Origin: Janthinobacterium sp. 17J80-10
GTDB lineage: Bacteria; Pseudomonadota; Gammaproteobacteria; Burkholderiales; Burkholderiaceae_D
Length of the DNA: 64,000 nt
NCBI RefSeq assembly: GCF_004114795.1
Contig: NZ_CP035311.1
Location: 1,860,001-1,924,000, forward strand
Direction of reading: 5' to 3'
Position 1 is the first letter of the stretch. Each line of letters opens with the position of its first letter. The position numbers were made by a program, and so were the translations under genes. Shown here piece after piece: positions 30,840 to 40,324 of this stretch. The notes beneath the pieces were generated by a model. The model ran no database searches and had not been told where the DNA came from. It saw only the letters and a program-made list of their open reading frames with translations.

Positions 30840-33839
30840 TTACAGACGCGTCTCGACCTGGACCAGCGGCTCGGTCGACAGCGGCGGCAGCGGCTTGCGC
30901 TCGCGCGGCACGCGTGCCGGCGGGACAATCTTCGCAGCGGCTTCCTGGGCAGCGCGCAGCTTGTCCGGATCCGTGCTGGCCAAAGTCAGGCCGGCAGCAC
31001 TCAGGACCGACTGCAAATCGTCGAGGCGCAGCGGCGCCGCAGCCCGGATTGCAGGTGCGGCTTTCGCTGCGATCGGCGCTGCCGGTGCAGCCGGTACGAC
31101 TGGCACAGGCGCAGCCACCTCTGCAACGCTCGCCTGGGCTGCTGGCGCAGCAATGGCTTCAGGTGCTGCTGCAAGCTCCGGCACTGCTGCAACGGCAGGA
31201 GTCGCAACAACTTCAGGTGCCGCTGCTTCCAGTGGCAGGGTGATTTGCTGCGCCACGCTGGTTACTGGCGCAATTGCTGCCGGTGTTGCCAGTTCTGCAG
31301 GGGGGCTTGCAGGTGCAGTTTGCTCGACTGCAGGCGCAGGGATGGCAACTTCGACGGCCGGAGCAGATGCCTCGGCAGCGGCTGCACTTGAAACCGACGC
31401 ATCAACGCCAACGGCAGCTTCGGCTTGCGCCACGCCTTCAGCTTCGCCCGCCTCGACAGCGCCTTCACCGTCCAGGCCCTCGCCACCTTCGCGTTCGCGG
31501 CGGTTGCGGTTGCGGCCGCCACGGCGACGGCGGCGGCGGCGTTGCTCTTCGCTTTGCTCGCCTGCTTCGGTTTCGGGCGCGCTGCCCTCTGCCAATGCCT
31601 CGACCGGTTCTTCTGCAGAAGTTACGCGAATGGCTTCCGACGCTGCCGGAACCGCTGCAGTCAACGGCAGTGCTGCTGCCTCGACGACCGGCTCCTCAGC
31701 CTTGACCGGCGCTTCCTTGCGTTCCTGGCGTCCACGTTGCTGGCGTTCGCCACGCTCGCTGCGCTCGGGACGTTCTGCGCGCTCCGGGCGCTCTACGCGT
31801 TCCGGACGTTCGCCGGCTTCGGTACGCTCACCGCGTTCCGCGCGATCAGTGCGCTCGCCGCGTTCACGGCGGCCTTCCTGGCCTTCGCGCGGGGGGCGTG
31901 GCTGGCGTGCTGCCGGTGCCGCTGCGTCAGTCCCGGCTTGCCGGGCTGCACCTTCCTGGCGCGGTTCATTACGTGCGCCTTCGCGATCTTCACGCGGACC
32001 GCGGCCACCGCGACCGCGACCACGCTGTCCGCCACGGCCATTGCGGTCGTTGCTGCGCTCGCGTGCCTGTTCTGGCTTGGATTCCACCGGCGCGGCAGGC
32101 GCTGCCACTGGTTCCGGCTTTTTAAAGAAGAAACCGAACAGCTTGCCCAGGAATCCCGGCTCGCCCGACAGGATCGCCGGCTGCGGTGCTGGCGCCGCTG
32201 CCTCTGCAGGCTTGCGTTCGACGACGGGAGCCGGTTGCGCAGGGGTAATGCCCTTGACCATGGCTTCCTGGCGCGGCTTGACATCTTCCTTCTGGCGCTT
32301 GCTGTAGCCGATATCGGTATCGGCCTCTTCGGCCATGGCATAGCTGGCTTGCACGTCTTCCAGGCGCGGATCGTCGAGCTTGATCCGTTCCATCTTGTAA
32401 TGCGGCGTTTCCAGATGCTTGTTGGGGATCAAAATCACGGTCACGCGGTGGCGGGTCTCGATCTTCAGGATCTCGCCGCGCTTTTCATTCAGCAGGAAAG
32501 CGGCCACATCGACCGGGGCCTGCACATGGATGGCGGCCGAGTTTTCCTTCATTGCCTCTTCCTGGATGATGCGCAGCACCTGCAGGGCGGAGGATTCGGT
32601 ATCGCGGATATGGCCGGTGCCGTTGCAGCGCGGGCAAGTCACGTGGCTGCCTTCGGACAGCGACGGGCGCAGGCGCTGGCGCGACAATTCCATCAGTCCG
32701 AAGCGGGAAATCTTGCCCATCTGGACGCGCGCACGGTCGTAGTGCAGCGCATCCTTCAGGCGCGTCTCGACTTCGCGCTGGTTCTTGGAATTCTCCATGT
32801 CGATGAAGTCGATCACGATCAGGCCACCCAGGTCGCGCAGGCGCAACTGGCGGGCCACTTCTTCGGCCGCTTCCAGGTTGGTATTGAAGGCGGTGGTCTC
32901 GATATCGCTGCCACGGGTGGCGCGCGCCGAGTTGACGTCGACTGACACCAGCGCTTCGGTATGGTCGATCACGATGGCGCCGCCGGAAGGCAGGGGCACG
33001 GTACGCGAATACGCGGTTTCGATCTGGTGTTCGATCTGGAAGCGCGAGAACAGCGGCACATCGTCGCGATAGCGCTTGACGCGGTGCATCATGTCCGGCA
33101 TGACGTGGGTCATGAACTGATGCGCCTGGTCGTAGATCTCGTCGGTGTCGATCAGGATTTCACCGATATCAGGTTGGAAATAGTCGCGGATCGCGCGGAT
33201 CACCAGGGAGGATTCCTGGTAAATCAGGAAGGCGCCCGGGGACGATGTGCCGGCGCCTTCGATGGCGCGCCACAGTTGCATCAGGTAATTCAAGTCCCAC
33301 TGCAGCTCTTCGACGTTACGGCCGATACCGGCTGTGCGGGCAATCACCGACATGCCCGTAGGCAGGTCGAGCTTGTCCATGGTTTCGCGCAGTTCCTGGC
33401 GGTCTTCGCCTTCAACGCGACGCGATACGCCGCCGCCGCGCGGGTTGTTCGGCATCAGGACCAGGTAGCGGCCGGCCAGCGAAATGAACGAGGTCAGGGC
33501 TGCGCCCTTGTTGCCGCGTTCTTCCTTTTCGACCTGCACCATGATTTCCTGGCCTTCGCGCAGGGCTTCCTTGATGGAGGCATTGCGGACGTCCACGCCT
33601 TCCTTGAAGTAGCTGCGTGCCACTTCCTTGAAGGGCAAAAAGCCGTGGCGGTCTTCGCCGTAGTTCACGAAGCAGGCTTCCAGCGAGGGTTCGATACGGG
33701 TAATGACACCCTTGTAGATATTCGACTTGCGCTGTTCGCGGCCAGCGGTTTCGATGTCGATGTCGATCAGTTTTTGCCCATCGACGATTGCCACGCGCAA
33801 TTCTTCTTGCTGCGTGGCGTTGAATAACATCCGTTTCAT
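30840..33839 (-). CDS. rne: ribonuclease E
   Basis: 999 residues from ATG 33839 (MKRMLFNATQQEELRVA, as in E. coli RNase E). S1 domain (about 35-125), the catalytic DNase I-like domain with SVDVNSARATRGSDIE and VIDFIDMEN, and the Zn-link CPRCNGTG (about residue 400) are intact. Beyond about residue 530 the protein is low-complexity: Arg-rich RGRGRGGRG and repeated ERPERxER blocks, RRRRRRRGGRNRN, then an Ala/Pro/Val/Glu-rich stretch, as expected for an RNA-binding, degradosome-scaffold tail. It cleaves mRNA and processes rRNA and tRNA. Confidence 0.97.
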   Translation of the reverse strand: MKRMLFNATQQEELRVAIVDGQKLIDIDIETAGREQRKSNIYKGVITRIEPSLEACFVNYGEDRHGFLPFKEVARSYFKEGVDVRNASIKEALREGQEIMVQVEKEERGNKGAALTSFISLAGRYLVLMPNNPRGGGVSRRVEGEDRQELRETMDKLDLPTGMSVIARTAGIGRNVEELQWDLNYLMQLWRAIEGAGTSSPGAFLIYQESSLVIRAIRDYFQPDIGEILIDTDEIYDQAHQFMTHVMPDMMHRVKRYRDDVPLFSRFQIEHQIETAYSRTVPLPSGGAIVIDHTEALVSVDVNSARATRGSDIETTAFNTNLEAAEEVARQLRLRDLGGLIVIDFIDMENSKNQREVETRLKDALHYDRARVQMGKISRFGLMELSRQRLRPSLSEGSHVTCPRCNGTGHIRDTESSALQVLRIIQEEAMKENSAAIHVQAPVDVAAFLLNEKRGEILKIETRHRVTVILIPNKHLETPHYKMERIKLDDPRLEDVQASYAMAEEADTDIGYSKRQKEDVKPRQEAMVKGITPAQPAPVVERKPAEAAAPAPQPAILSGEPGFLGKLFGFFFKKPEPVAAPAAPVESKPEQARERSNDRNGRGGQRGRGRGGRGPREDREGARNEPRQEGAARQAGTDAAAPAARQPRPPREGQEGRRERGERTDRAERGERTEAGERPERVERPERAERPERSERGERQQRGRQERKEAPVKAEEPVVEAAALPLTAAVPAASEAIRVTSAEEPVEALAEGSAPETEAGEQSEEQRRRRRRRGGRNRNRREREGGEGLDGEGAVEAGEAEGVAQAEAAVGVDASVSSAAAAEASAPAVEVAIPAPAVEQTAPASPPAELATPAAIAPVTSVAQQITLPLEAAAPEVVATPAVAAVPELAAAPEAIAAPAAQASVAEVAAPVPVVPAAPAAPIAAKAAPAIRAAAPLRLDDLQSVLSAAGLTLASTDPDKLRAAQEAAAKIVPPARVPRERKPLPPLSTEPLVQVETRL

Positions 33840-34743
33840 GTTGTTGTGCTCCGGACCCGAAGGTCGTTTCAATGCTGCAGGCGGCAGGCGCGGCCAATAT
33901 GCGAAAAACAGGGCATGCGCATGATCCGTGCGAGCGGCCGGCAAGTGCAGCGCAGGGCGCTGGCAGCAATGCCAGGGACAGTCGACGGCTTCATGACCAG
34001 CCTTTGTATTTCTTTAATGACGACGCAAACCGCTAACTTGCAGCAAAAAGTACTGGGATGTACGCGTGGACAGAGCGCCCGGGGGAGAGAATTGCCTTGG
34101 CGTGCGGTCGCGCCTGGTTTCAAGCGCGTGCCGCAATAGGGCGCAGATATTGTTACCTGCATTGCCAGGCGCGGTCGGGCCAATTTTGGGCGTATCGAAA
34201 TACAGGCACCAAGGGCCAGCAACCAAACTTTCAGGCAATGCACCGGTTTGCAAATGGCAAAACGGCTGCAACATTATCAACCAGCGAGCTTCCCTGATCA
34301 GGCAAGCTTGCCGGCATTATCTTTTCTATCCGGGCATTCATATCCAGCATCGCGGCGCGCTATCCGATCGCAACTGCGGTGCGACCACGACTCGCGCAGC
34401 GATGTGCATACACTGCTTTTCCATCGAATTTCCAATTCGGTGAGGCCGATGGACATGCCTCCGTGCAGAATGCTCTTTTTATTCGCGCACATGCTCTGGG
34501 TTATGCCCATTGCGAAACAATTATATATTCAAAATGAAGGACTTAGCGATATTTTCTGTCGCAATGCGCAATTCCACGAGATTCACGTCCTTGCCCATCT
34601 GTCCATTGGCTGCTTGGTAAGCATTTTTGCCGCTTCGCAGTTAATCAGACCCGGACCGCCGCCCCTGTGTAGAATATGTGTTTTATTCCCCCTTGTAATA
34701 ACCCTTGGACCGAGGGTGTTGCCGATAAAGTAATATATTTAAA
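33840..34743. other. long intergenic region between rne and rluC
   Basis: About 900 bases between divergent rne and rluC with no credible protein gene. The rne side presumably holds a long 5' untranslated leader; E. coli rne is autoregulated through such a leader, but no specific structure was identified here. The rluC side contains a partial duplication of the rluC leader, described separately. Apparent reading frames in the interval lack start signals and family features. Confidence 0.6.
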
Positions 34744-34766
34744 ATGAAAGACTTAGCGAGAAATTC
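34463..34766 (+). repeat. direct imperfect duplication of the rluC leader and first codons
   Basis: A block ending in AAAATGAAGGACTTAGCGA (copy A, ATG at 34534) recurs as AAAATGAAAGACTTAGCGA (copy B, the true rluC start at 34744). Around the ATG, 27 of 32 positions match (34519-34550 against 34729-34760). Similarity continues upstream through GTGCAGAAT (34463) versus GTGTAGAAT (34667) and the TTTTATTC that follows. Copy A encodes a 28-residue reading frame beginning MKDLA, with a stop at 34618-34620. Confidence 0.75.
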
Positions 34767-35811
34767 CAGGGAAACCGCGAAAACCCCGCCGTTGTCCCCG
34801 CCGTCGCAAGTCTTGCCGCAAGTTCAACTTGTGACGATCACGGCGGAAGAGGCGGGGCAGCGTATCGACAATTTCCTGATCCGGGTGTGCAAGGGCGTGC
34901 CCAAAAGCCATATCTACCGGGTTTTGCGTTCCGGCGAAGTACGCGTCAACAAGGGCCGGATCGACCAGACCTATCGTCTCCAGGAAGATGACGTGGTGCG
35001 CATACCCCCATTGCGCATGGCCGAAAAGCCGGCCCAGACGGCGCCGGCATGCGAATTTGCGATCCTGCTCGAAGACGAGCACATGCTGGTAATCGACAAG
35101 CCGGCCGGCGTGGCTGTCCATGGCGGCTCGGGCGTGAGTTACGGTGTAATCGAGCAATTACGGGCCTCGCGGCCGCAAGCCAAGTTCCTGGAACTGGTGC
35201 ATCGGCTCGATCGTGAAACCTCGGGCATCCTGTTGCTGGCAAAAAAACGCTCGGCCCTGACCCATTTGCATGAGCACATGCGCGAGGGTGAATTCGACAA
35301 GCGCTACCTGACGCTGGTACAGGGCGACTGGCAAAACCGCCGCCAGCATGTGAAGTTGCCGCTGTTTAAATACACCACGGCGGATGGCGAGCGGCGGGTG
35401 CGGGTGCAGGCTGACGGCCAGGCGTCGCATACCGTATTTGAGCTGAAGCGCAAGTACGGCCCCTATACATTGCTGGAAGCCGAGTTGAAGACCGGCCGCA
35501 CGCACCAGATCCGCGTGCATCTGGCTTCCAGCGGTTTTCCCATTCTCGGTGACGACAAATACGGCGATTTCGCGCTCAACCGCGCCTTGCAAAAGGCCGA
35601 GGGCGCACGCAAGGCATTGAAACGCATGTTCCTGCATGCGCACCAGATCACGTTTGTGCATCCGCACAGCGGCAAGGAAATCACACTGAATGCGCCCCTG
35701 CCGCCGGAATGCACGAGTTTTCTGAAAAGCCTGGAGGCGCAGGGCGCGATGACGCAGGACGATGCAACGGCAGGCATGGCAAAAACAAAAGGGCAGGCGG
35801 CAACGCGGTAG
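34744..35811 (+). CDS. rluC: 23S rRNA pseudouridine synthase RluC
   Basis: 355 residues. S4-like RNA-binding domain (about 38-95, with GQRIDNFL and SGEVRVNKGR) followed by the RluA-family catalytic domain with HRLDRETSGILL holding the catalytic Asp, and KTGRTHQIRVHL. RluC modifies U955, U2504 and U2580 of 23S rRNA in E. coli. Its position beside rne is conserved from enterobacteria to Burkholderiales, which supports the C rather than the D type. It starts a short rightward run with the HAD phosphatase, Rieske and sppA genes. Confidence 0.94.
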   Translation: MKDLARNSRETAKTPPLSPPSQVLPQVQLVTITAEEAGQRIDNFLIRVCKGVPKSHIYRVLRSGEVRVNKGRIDQTYRLQEDDVVRIPPLRMAEKPAQTAPACEFAILLEDEHMLVIDKPAGVAVHGGSGVSYGVIEQLRASRPQAKFLELVHRLDRETSGILLLAKKRSALTHLHEHMREGEFDKRYLTLVQGDWQNRRQHVKLPLFKYTTADGERRVRVQADGQASHTVFELKRKYGPYTLLEAELKTGRTHQIRVHLASSGFPILGDDKYGDFALNRALQKAEGARKALKRMFLHAHQITFVHPHSGKEITLNAPLPPECTSFLKSLEAQGAMTQDDATAGMAKTKGQAATR

Positions 35812-35817
35812 GCAATT

Positions 35818-36477
35818 ATGGCAAGAAAACAGTTTGATTTGATCGTCTTTGACTGGGATGGCACGCTGATGGATAGCACCGGCGCCATCATCAAGTGTAT
35901 ACAGGCGTCGGCACGCGATCTGGGCTTGCCGGTGCCCGAGCGCGAGATGGCGGCGCACGTGATTGGCCTGGGCTTGCAGGAAGCCTTGCAAAAGGCCGTG
36001 CCCGGCCTGGAGCCTAAGCATTACCCTCGCATGGTCGAGCGCTATCGCTACCATTACCTCAGCCAGGATCATGAATTGACCCTGTTCGACGGCGTACGCG
36101 AGATGCTGCAGGATTTGTCGCAGCAAGGGTATTTCCTTGCGGTTGCCACCGGCAAGAGCCGCGTCGGCCTGACGCGTGCGCTGCACGGCGCAGAGCTGAT
36201 CTCTTTCTTCGATGCGACCCGCTGCGCCGACGAGACCTTTTCCAAGCCGCACCCGGCGATGCTGAATGAGCTGACGCGCGAACTGGGGCAGGACATGGCG
36301 CGCACGGTGATGATCGGCGACACCACGCACGACCTGCAGATGGCAGTCAATGCCGGTGCTGCAGGCGTTGCCGTGCATTACGGTGCGCATCCTCCGCACG
36401 AGCTGCAGGCGCTCGCGCCGCTTTATGCGGCCGACTCGGTGCCGGCACTGCATGCCTGGCTGCGCGAGCATGCCTGA
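35818..36477 (+). CDS. HAD-family phosphatase (phosphoglycolate phosphatase-like)
   Basis: 219 residues with the HAD motifs: FDWDGTLMDS (nucleophile Asp and acid/base Asp), VATGKSR, a Lys in FSKPHP and MIGDTTHDLQMA. The alpha-helical cap between motifs I and II is of the Gph/YjjG class. It hydrolyses a small phosphate ester; phosphoglycolate or a nucleotide is plausible. Six bases separate it from rluC and five from the Rieske gene, so the three are probably one transcript. Confidence 0.85.
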   Translation: MARKQFDLIVFDWDGTLMDSTGAIIKCIQASARDLGLPVPEREMAAHVIGLGLQEALQKAVPGLEPKHYPRMVERYRYHYLSQDHELTLFDGVREMLQDLSQQGYFLAVATGKSRVGLTRALHGAELISFFDATRCADETFSKPHPAMLNELTRELGQDMARTVMIGDTTHDLQMAVNAGAAGVAVHYGAHPPHELQALAPLYAADSVPALHAWLREHA

Positions 36478-36482
36478 TTGCC

Positions 36483-36851
36483 ATGGCTGACCTGATCCCG
36501 ATTTGCGCGGCGGACGCGCTCGACGAAGGCGGAAAGGGCTTGCGCTTTCCCTTGACTGCCGGCGGCGAAGATGCGGGCGGCTTCGTGGTGCGCTTCGATG
36601 GCGTGGCGCGCGCTTACCTGAACCGTTGCGCGCATGTGCCGATCGAGCTGGACTGGAACGAAGGGGAGTTTTTCGATTCCAGCGGCCTGTACCTGATGTG
36701 TTCCACCCATGGCGCGGTGTATTTGCCGGAATCCGGCCATTGCGCCGGCGGCCCTTGCAAGGGTGGGCGCCTGCGGCCGATCGTGGTGGTGGAAAACGAT
36801 GGCATGGTGTACTGGCAAACGGATGATTACCTCACGCCCGCAAGGGCCTGA
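36483..36851 (+). CDS. Rieske [2Fe-2S] ferredoxin-like protein
   Basis: 122 residues, a single Rieske domain with ligand pairs C-x-H (CAHVPIEL) and C-x2-H (CSTHGAVYLP). There is no membrane anchor or signal peptide, so it is a soluble electron carrier. The neighbours (HAD phosphatase upstream, sppA downstream) are a conserved arrangement in Burkholderiales, but no redox partner is encoded here. Electron acceptor unknown. Confidence 0.87.
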   Translation: MADLIPICAADALDEGGKGLRFPLTAGGEDAGGFVVRFDGVARAYLNRCAHVPIELDWNEGEFFDSSGLYLMCSTHGAVYLPESGHCAGGPCKGGRLRPIVVVENDGMVYWQTDDYLTPARA

Positions 36852-36855
36852 TTCA

Positions 36856-37893
36856 ATGACAGGGATGGATATGGAAAACGATTTTCAAAACGTGCCGGCA
36901 AGTGACGGGCGTGCGCCGGTTGCTGCCGCAGCCGCGGACGCAGGCCTGGCCCGCAAGGATGGCTGGGAGCGCGACGTGCTGGAAAAGCTGGCCTTTGCCA
37001 CCTTGCGCGAGCAGCGCGCGCGGCGCCGCTGGAATATCTTTTTCAGGCTGACGTTCCTTGCGCTGGTCGTTTTTGCGCTGTGGCGGGCTTTCGACATGGG
37101 CGCTTCCTCTGCAGAAGTGAGCGGTCCCCATACGGCGCTGATCGAGATCGATGGCGCGATCGCCTCCGGCGGCGGCAGCGGTGACGCCGATTCCGTCATT
37201 CCCGCGCTGAACCGCGCTTTTGCGGATGCCGGATCGGTCGGTGTCATCCTGCGCATCAACAGCCCGGGCGGAAGCCCCGTGCAGGCTGGCATGATCAACG
37301 ACGAGATTACGCGCCTGCGCGCCGAGTATCCGAAAAAGCCGCTCTATGTGGTGGTGGATGAAATGTGCGCTTCCGGCGGGTATTACATCGCCGCTGCGGC
37401 AAGCAAGATTTTCGTCAACAAGGCCAGCATTGTCGGCTCGATCGGCGTGCTGATGGATGGATTCGGCTTTACCGGCCTGATGGACAAGCTTGGCGTCGAG
37501 CGCCGCCTCCTCACCGCCGGCAATAACAAGGGTTTCCTGGATCCGTTCAGCCCGCAGAGCGATGCGCAGCAAGCCTATGCCAAGGAAATGCTGGCAGAAA
37601 TCCATCAGCAGTTCATCGACGTGGTGCGCACTGGCCGCGGCAGTCGCCTGAAGGAGTCTCCGGATACCTTCTCCGGTTTGTTCTGGAGCGGCAGCAAGGC
37701 GGTTGAAATGGGCCTGGCGGACGGCTTTGGCACGGTCGACAGCGTGGCGCGCGATGAATTGAAGGTCGAGGAAATCGTCGACTACACCGAACACGAGAAG
37801 CTTTCCGACCGGGTCCTGAAGAAGTTCGGTGCCGCCGTCGGTGAGGGGGCCTGGCAGTCGCTCTGGGGCGGCGCGCGTCCGAGCCTGCGCTGA
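36856..37893 (+). CDS. sppA: S49-family signal peptide peptidase (SppA-like)
   Basis: 345 residues from ATG 36856; ATGs at 36865 and 36871 are also possible. A cytoplasmic N-terminus precedes one transmembrane helix (about 61-77), then a single S49 domain with INSPGGSPVQAG and the catalytic Ser in EMCASGGYYIAAAA, followed by SIVGSIGV. It is the short, one-domain form, probably oligomeric, facing the periplasm and cleaving leftover signal peptides. Convergent with the methyltransferase gene downstream. Confidence 0.92.
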   Translation: MTGMDMENDFQNVPASDGRAPVAAAAADAGLARKDGWERDVLEKLAFATLREQRARRRWNIFFRLTFLALVVFALWRAFDMGASSAEVSGPHTALIEIDGAIASGGGSGDADSVIPALNRAFADAGSVGVILRINSPGGSPVQAGMINDEITRLRAEYPKKPLYVVVDEMCASGGYYIAAAASKIFVNKASIVGSIGVLMDGFGFTGLMDKLGVERRLLTAGNNKGFLDPFSPQSDAQQAYAKEMLAEIHQQFIDVVRTGRGSRLKESPDTFSGLFWSGSKAVEMGLADGFGTVDSVARDELKVEEIVDYTEHEKLSDRVLKKFGAAVGEGAWQSLWGGARPSLR

Positions 37894-37902
37894 TTATTTT
37901 CC

Positions 37903-38655
37903 TTACTGGCCGAGCAGGAGAAATACCGTCGGCCGCTTGTGCAGGTCCGGCGCTTTGCCCGCGGCAAGCTGCTTCTTCCAGGCGCCGGCAGCCTGGGTTG
38001 CGATCGATTCGCTCTCCAGGCTGAGATCCGTGGCTGCACATACCAGCGTGCCGGGTTGGCACGTGGCTGCCAGCGTTTCCAGCAAGGCGCCGTTGCGGTA
38101 AGGTGTTTCGATAAAGAGCTGGGTTTGTTTTTCCTTGCGCGAGCGTTCTTCCAGCAGCTTGATCTGTTTTGCGCGCTGGGCGGCATCGATGGGCAGGTAG
38201 CCGTTGAAGGCGAAACTCTGGCCATTCAGGCCGCTGGCCATCACTGCCAGCAGCAGGGAGGATGGGCCGACCAAGGGCCGCACCCGGATTCCGCGGGCAT
38301 GCGCCAGCCGTACCAGGTTGGCGCCGGGATCGGCCACCGCTGGCACGCCAGCCTCTGAAATCAGGCCGGCGTCGCGTCCTGCCAATAGCGGCTGCAGCAA
38401 TTGCGGCAACGCCGCTTCCGCCGTGTTGACATTCAATTCGGCGATCTCGATTTCCTGCAGTGGCCTGGCCAGCGGATGCTGGAGCGCAATCAGCTTGAGG
38501 AAGGCGCGCGTGGTCTTGGTATTTTCGGCAATGAAACAATCCAGTCGCGCCGCCAGGACCTGTACTTCGGTGGGAATCAGCGCTGCCAGCGGATCGGCGG
38601 CGCCGGCATCGCCGGGGCCCAGGGTATTGGGAATCAGGTACAGGGTGCCGGTCAT
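37903..38655 (-). CDS. tetrapyrrole-methylase-family SAM methyltransferase (RsmI paralogue)
   Basis: 250 residues. GTLYLIPNTLGPGD at the N-terminus, ISEAGVPAVADPGANLVRLA and VGPSSLLLAVMASGL mark the RsmI/YraL branch of the tetrapyrrole methylase fold. The opening NTLGPG differs from true RsmI (TPIGNL), so this is the paralogue often found next to maf in betaproteobacteria. Substrate not known. Its ATG overlaps the maf stop (ATGA). Confidence 0.87.
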   Translation of the reverse strand: MTGTLYLIPNTLGPGDAGAADPLAALIPTEVQVLAARLDCFIAENTKTTRAFLKLIALQHPLARPLQEIEIAELNVNTAEAALPQLLQPLLAGRDAGLISEAGVPAVADPGANLVRLAHARGIRVRPLVGPSSLLLAVMASGLNGQSFAFNGYLPIDAAQRAKQIKLLEERSRKEKQTQLFIETPYRNGALLETLAATCQPGTLVCAATDLSLESESIATQAAGAWKKQLAAGKAPDLHKRPTVFLLLGQ

Positions 38656-39281
38656 GGTGATTTGCTGAAAAATGTTACGCCGGCATGCCGCAGCATGGAG
38701 GTCAGGGCGATCAGGGGCAGGCCAGTCAGAGCGGTGGGGTCGCTGCTTTCGATTTTTTCCAGCAGGGCGATGCCCAGGCCTTCATTTTTTGCGCTACCGG
38801 CGCAATCGTAAGGCTGCTCGATGCGCAGGTAAGCGTCCAGTTCCATGTCCGGCAAGTCGCGGAACGTCACGAAAGTAGGAATGCATACCAGCTGGGCGGC
38901 TTGTTTGCTTTGGTCGTTTCGTCCATCCCACAGGCAGAGGGCCGTGTGGAAGATGACCCGGCGCCCGCGCATGGTTTGAAGTTGCTTTAAGGCATTTTCA
39001 TGCGTACCCGGCTTGCCGATCTGTGCGCCATCCAGTGTCGCGACTTGGTCTGAACCAATCACCAGGCAGCCTGGATTTTGGCGGGCAACTGCGTGCGCCT
39101 TTTCCTGTGCCAGCCGCAGGGCGGTTGCTTCAGGCGCCTCGTCCGCGCGCGGGGACTCGTCGATATCGGGTATGCGGACCTCAAAAGGCAGGCCGAGGCG
39201 CGCGAGCAATTCCTTGCGATAGCGGGAACTCGAGCCCAGAATAAGGCGGGGCGGGGCAAGGGTTTGTGATGAATTTGTCAT
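38652..39281 (-). CDS. maf: Maf-family nucleotide pyrophosphatase (YceF type)
   Basis: 209 residues with LILGSSSRYRKELLARLG, the acidic SDQVATLDG region and IGKPGTHENALKQL, and a later SxDPTALTGLPL end. YceF-type Maf proteins hydrolyse 7-methyl-GTP, removing modified nucleotides. It is divergent from yceD, an arrangement conserved from E. coli. The downstream methyltransferase gene is translationally coupled. Confidence 0.92.
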   Translation of the reverse strand: MTNSSQTLAPPRLILGSSSRYRKELLARLGLPFEVRIPDIDESPRADEAPEATALRLAQEKAHAVARQNPGCLVIGSDQVATLDGAQIGKPGTHENALKQLQTMRGRRVIFHTALCLWDGRNDQSKQAAQLVCIPTFVTFRDLPDMELDAYLRIEQPYDCAGSAKNEGLGIALLEKIESSDPTALTGLPLIALTSMLRHAGVTFFSKSP

Positions 39282-39340
39282 ATTGACGTGGCATTCAGCG
39301 AATAAAGCATGCAGCCAAGGCGCTAATTTGCGCTAAGGCT

Positions 39341-39370
39341 TTGACGAATAAAGGAAAAGCCTGTTATTAT
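39341..39370 (+). promoter_or_regulatory. promoter of the yceD-rpmF-fab cluster
   Basis: TTGACG (39341-39346), an 18-base spacer and TATTAT (39365-39370) lie 28 bases before the yceD ATG. Position and hexamers fit a sigma-70 promoter. Confidence 0.6.
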
Positions 39371-39397
39371 CGCAGGTTTTCCGGACTAGTCAGGCGC

Positions 39398-39901
39398 ATG
39401 GAAGCCATTCTGATCGATGCATTTGAATTTTGCCGGCTCGCAGAAGTACGCGAGGGCGAGTTCGCTGTCGCCGATTTGCCCAGGCTGGCAGCGGAGGCGG
39501 TCAATGCCAAAGGCACGGTGCGTTGGTCGCTGACTGGCGGGCGTCATGCGCTTGGGCATCCGCAATTGGCGCTGGCGGTGACGGGCACGGTGCAGTTGAT
39601 GTGCCAGCGTTGCCTGACGCCTTATGCGTTCGAGCTCGATGCCGAATCGGTGCTGGTTCTCGCGCAGGATGACGCAGGGGCCGACGAGCTGGAAGCGTCG
39701 CTCGATGACGAGTCGCTTGAAGTGATCGCGGGTTCGCGGCAGTTCAATCTCGCCGATCTGGTCGAGGACGAGGCGTTGTTGGCATTGCCGGTGTCACCGC
39801 GGCATGATGTTTGTCCGGAGCAGTCCGGCAAGGCAGCAGGCGCGGTGGATCTCGACAAGGCGCCATCGCCTTTCGGTGTGCTGAAAGACTGGAAACGCTA
39901 G
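39398..39901 (+). CDS. yceD: YceD (DUF177) protein, 23S rRNA accumulation factor
   Basis: 167 residues from ATG 39398; the in-frame codons upstream overlap the promoter. Features of the family: CQRCLTPYAF and HDVCPE cysteine motifs that may bind metal, and the C-terminal PFGVLKDWK. YceD is linked to 23S rRNA accumulation and is nearly always upstream of rpmF, as here (100 bases). Confidence 0.9.
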   Translation: MEAILIDAFEFCRLAEVREGEFAVADLPRLAAEAVNAKGTVRWSLTGGRHALGHPQLALAVTGTVQLMCQRCLTPYAFELDAESVLVLAQDDAGADELEASLDDESLEVIAGSRQFNLADLVEDEALLALPVSPRHDVCPEQSGKAAGAVDLDKAPSPFGVLKDWKR

Positions 39902-40001
39902 TTTGCAAGGCAAGAATATGCCGGCTCTCCATAGTGCAAGATTGGGTGAGTTTGCATCAGGGTTGTGTTAAAATTTTGGAATCTTAGGTTTAGGAGTAAT
40001 C

Positions 40002-40184
40002 ATGGCTGTTCAGCAAAACAAAAAATCCCCGTCCAAGCGCGGCATGCACCGTTCGCACGACCATCTGACCGCCCCGCAACTGGCAGTCGAGCCGACCACC
40101 GGCGAAACCCACATGCGTCACCATATCAGCCCGAACGGCTATTATCGTGGCCGCAAGGTCCTGAAGACCAAGAACGACGAGTAA
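40002..40184 (+). CDS. rpmF: 50S ribosomal protein L32
   Basis: 60 residues, [20 protein letters not shown] at the start and [15 protein letters not shown] near the end, typical of the L32 form without zinc cysteines. An AGGAGT site lies six bases before the ATG. Confidence 0.97.
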   Translation: MAVQQNKKSPSKRGMHRSHDHLTAPQLAVEPTTGETHMRHHISPNGYYRGRKVLKTKNDE

Positions 40185-40206
40185 TTCTTCGTTGTCGAGG
40201 CATGCA

Positions 40207-40245
40207 GAAACGGCGTGGAGCGCAGTATGGCCGGCGCCGTTTTTT
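40207..40245 (+). terminator. terminator-like hairpin between rpmF and plsX
   Basis: AAACGGCG (40208-40215) pairs with CGCCGTTT (from 40235), enclosing about 19 bases, followed by a T run ending at 40245. It probably attenuates rpmF transcription into plsX, setting ribosomal protein and lipid gene expression apart. Confidence 0.65.
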
Positions 40246-40324
40246 GTGTTTCCAGCTGCCTTTCGCGTCATTTTGAGCCGCGCACAATCTGGCCCACCCG
40301 ATACGTGGCGCCAGAATCAAAACA

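Noticed and set aside
31425-32945. Rightward open frame of 506 codons across rne
   Set aside because: It runs antisense to the conserved RNase E catalytic domain and its low-complexity tail; the product lacks any conserved motif.
34248-34733. Rightward open frame between rne and rluC
   Set aside because: No ribosome site, no domain, and it crosses the duplicated rluC leader in another phase.
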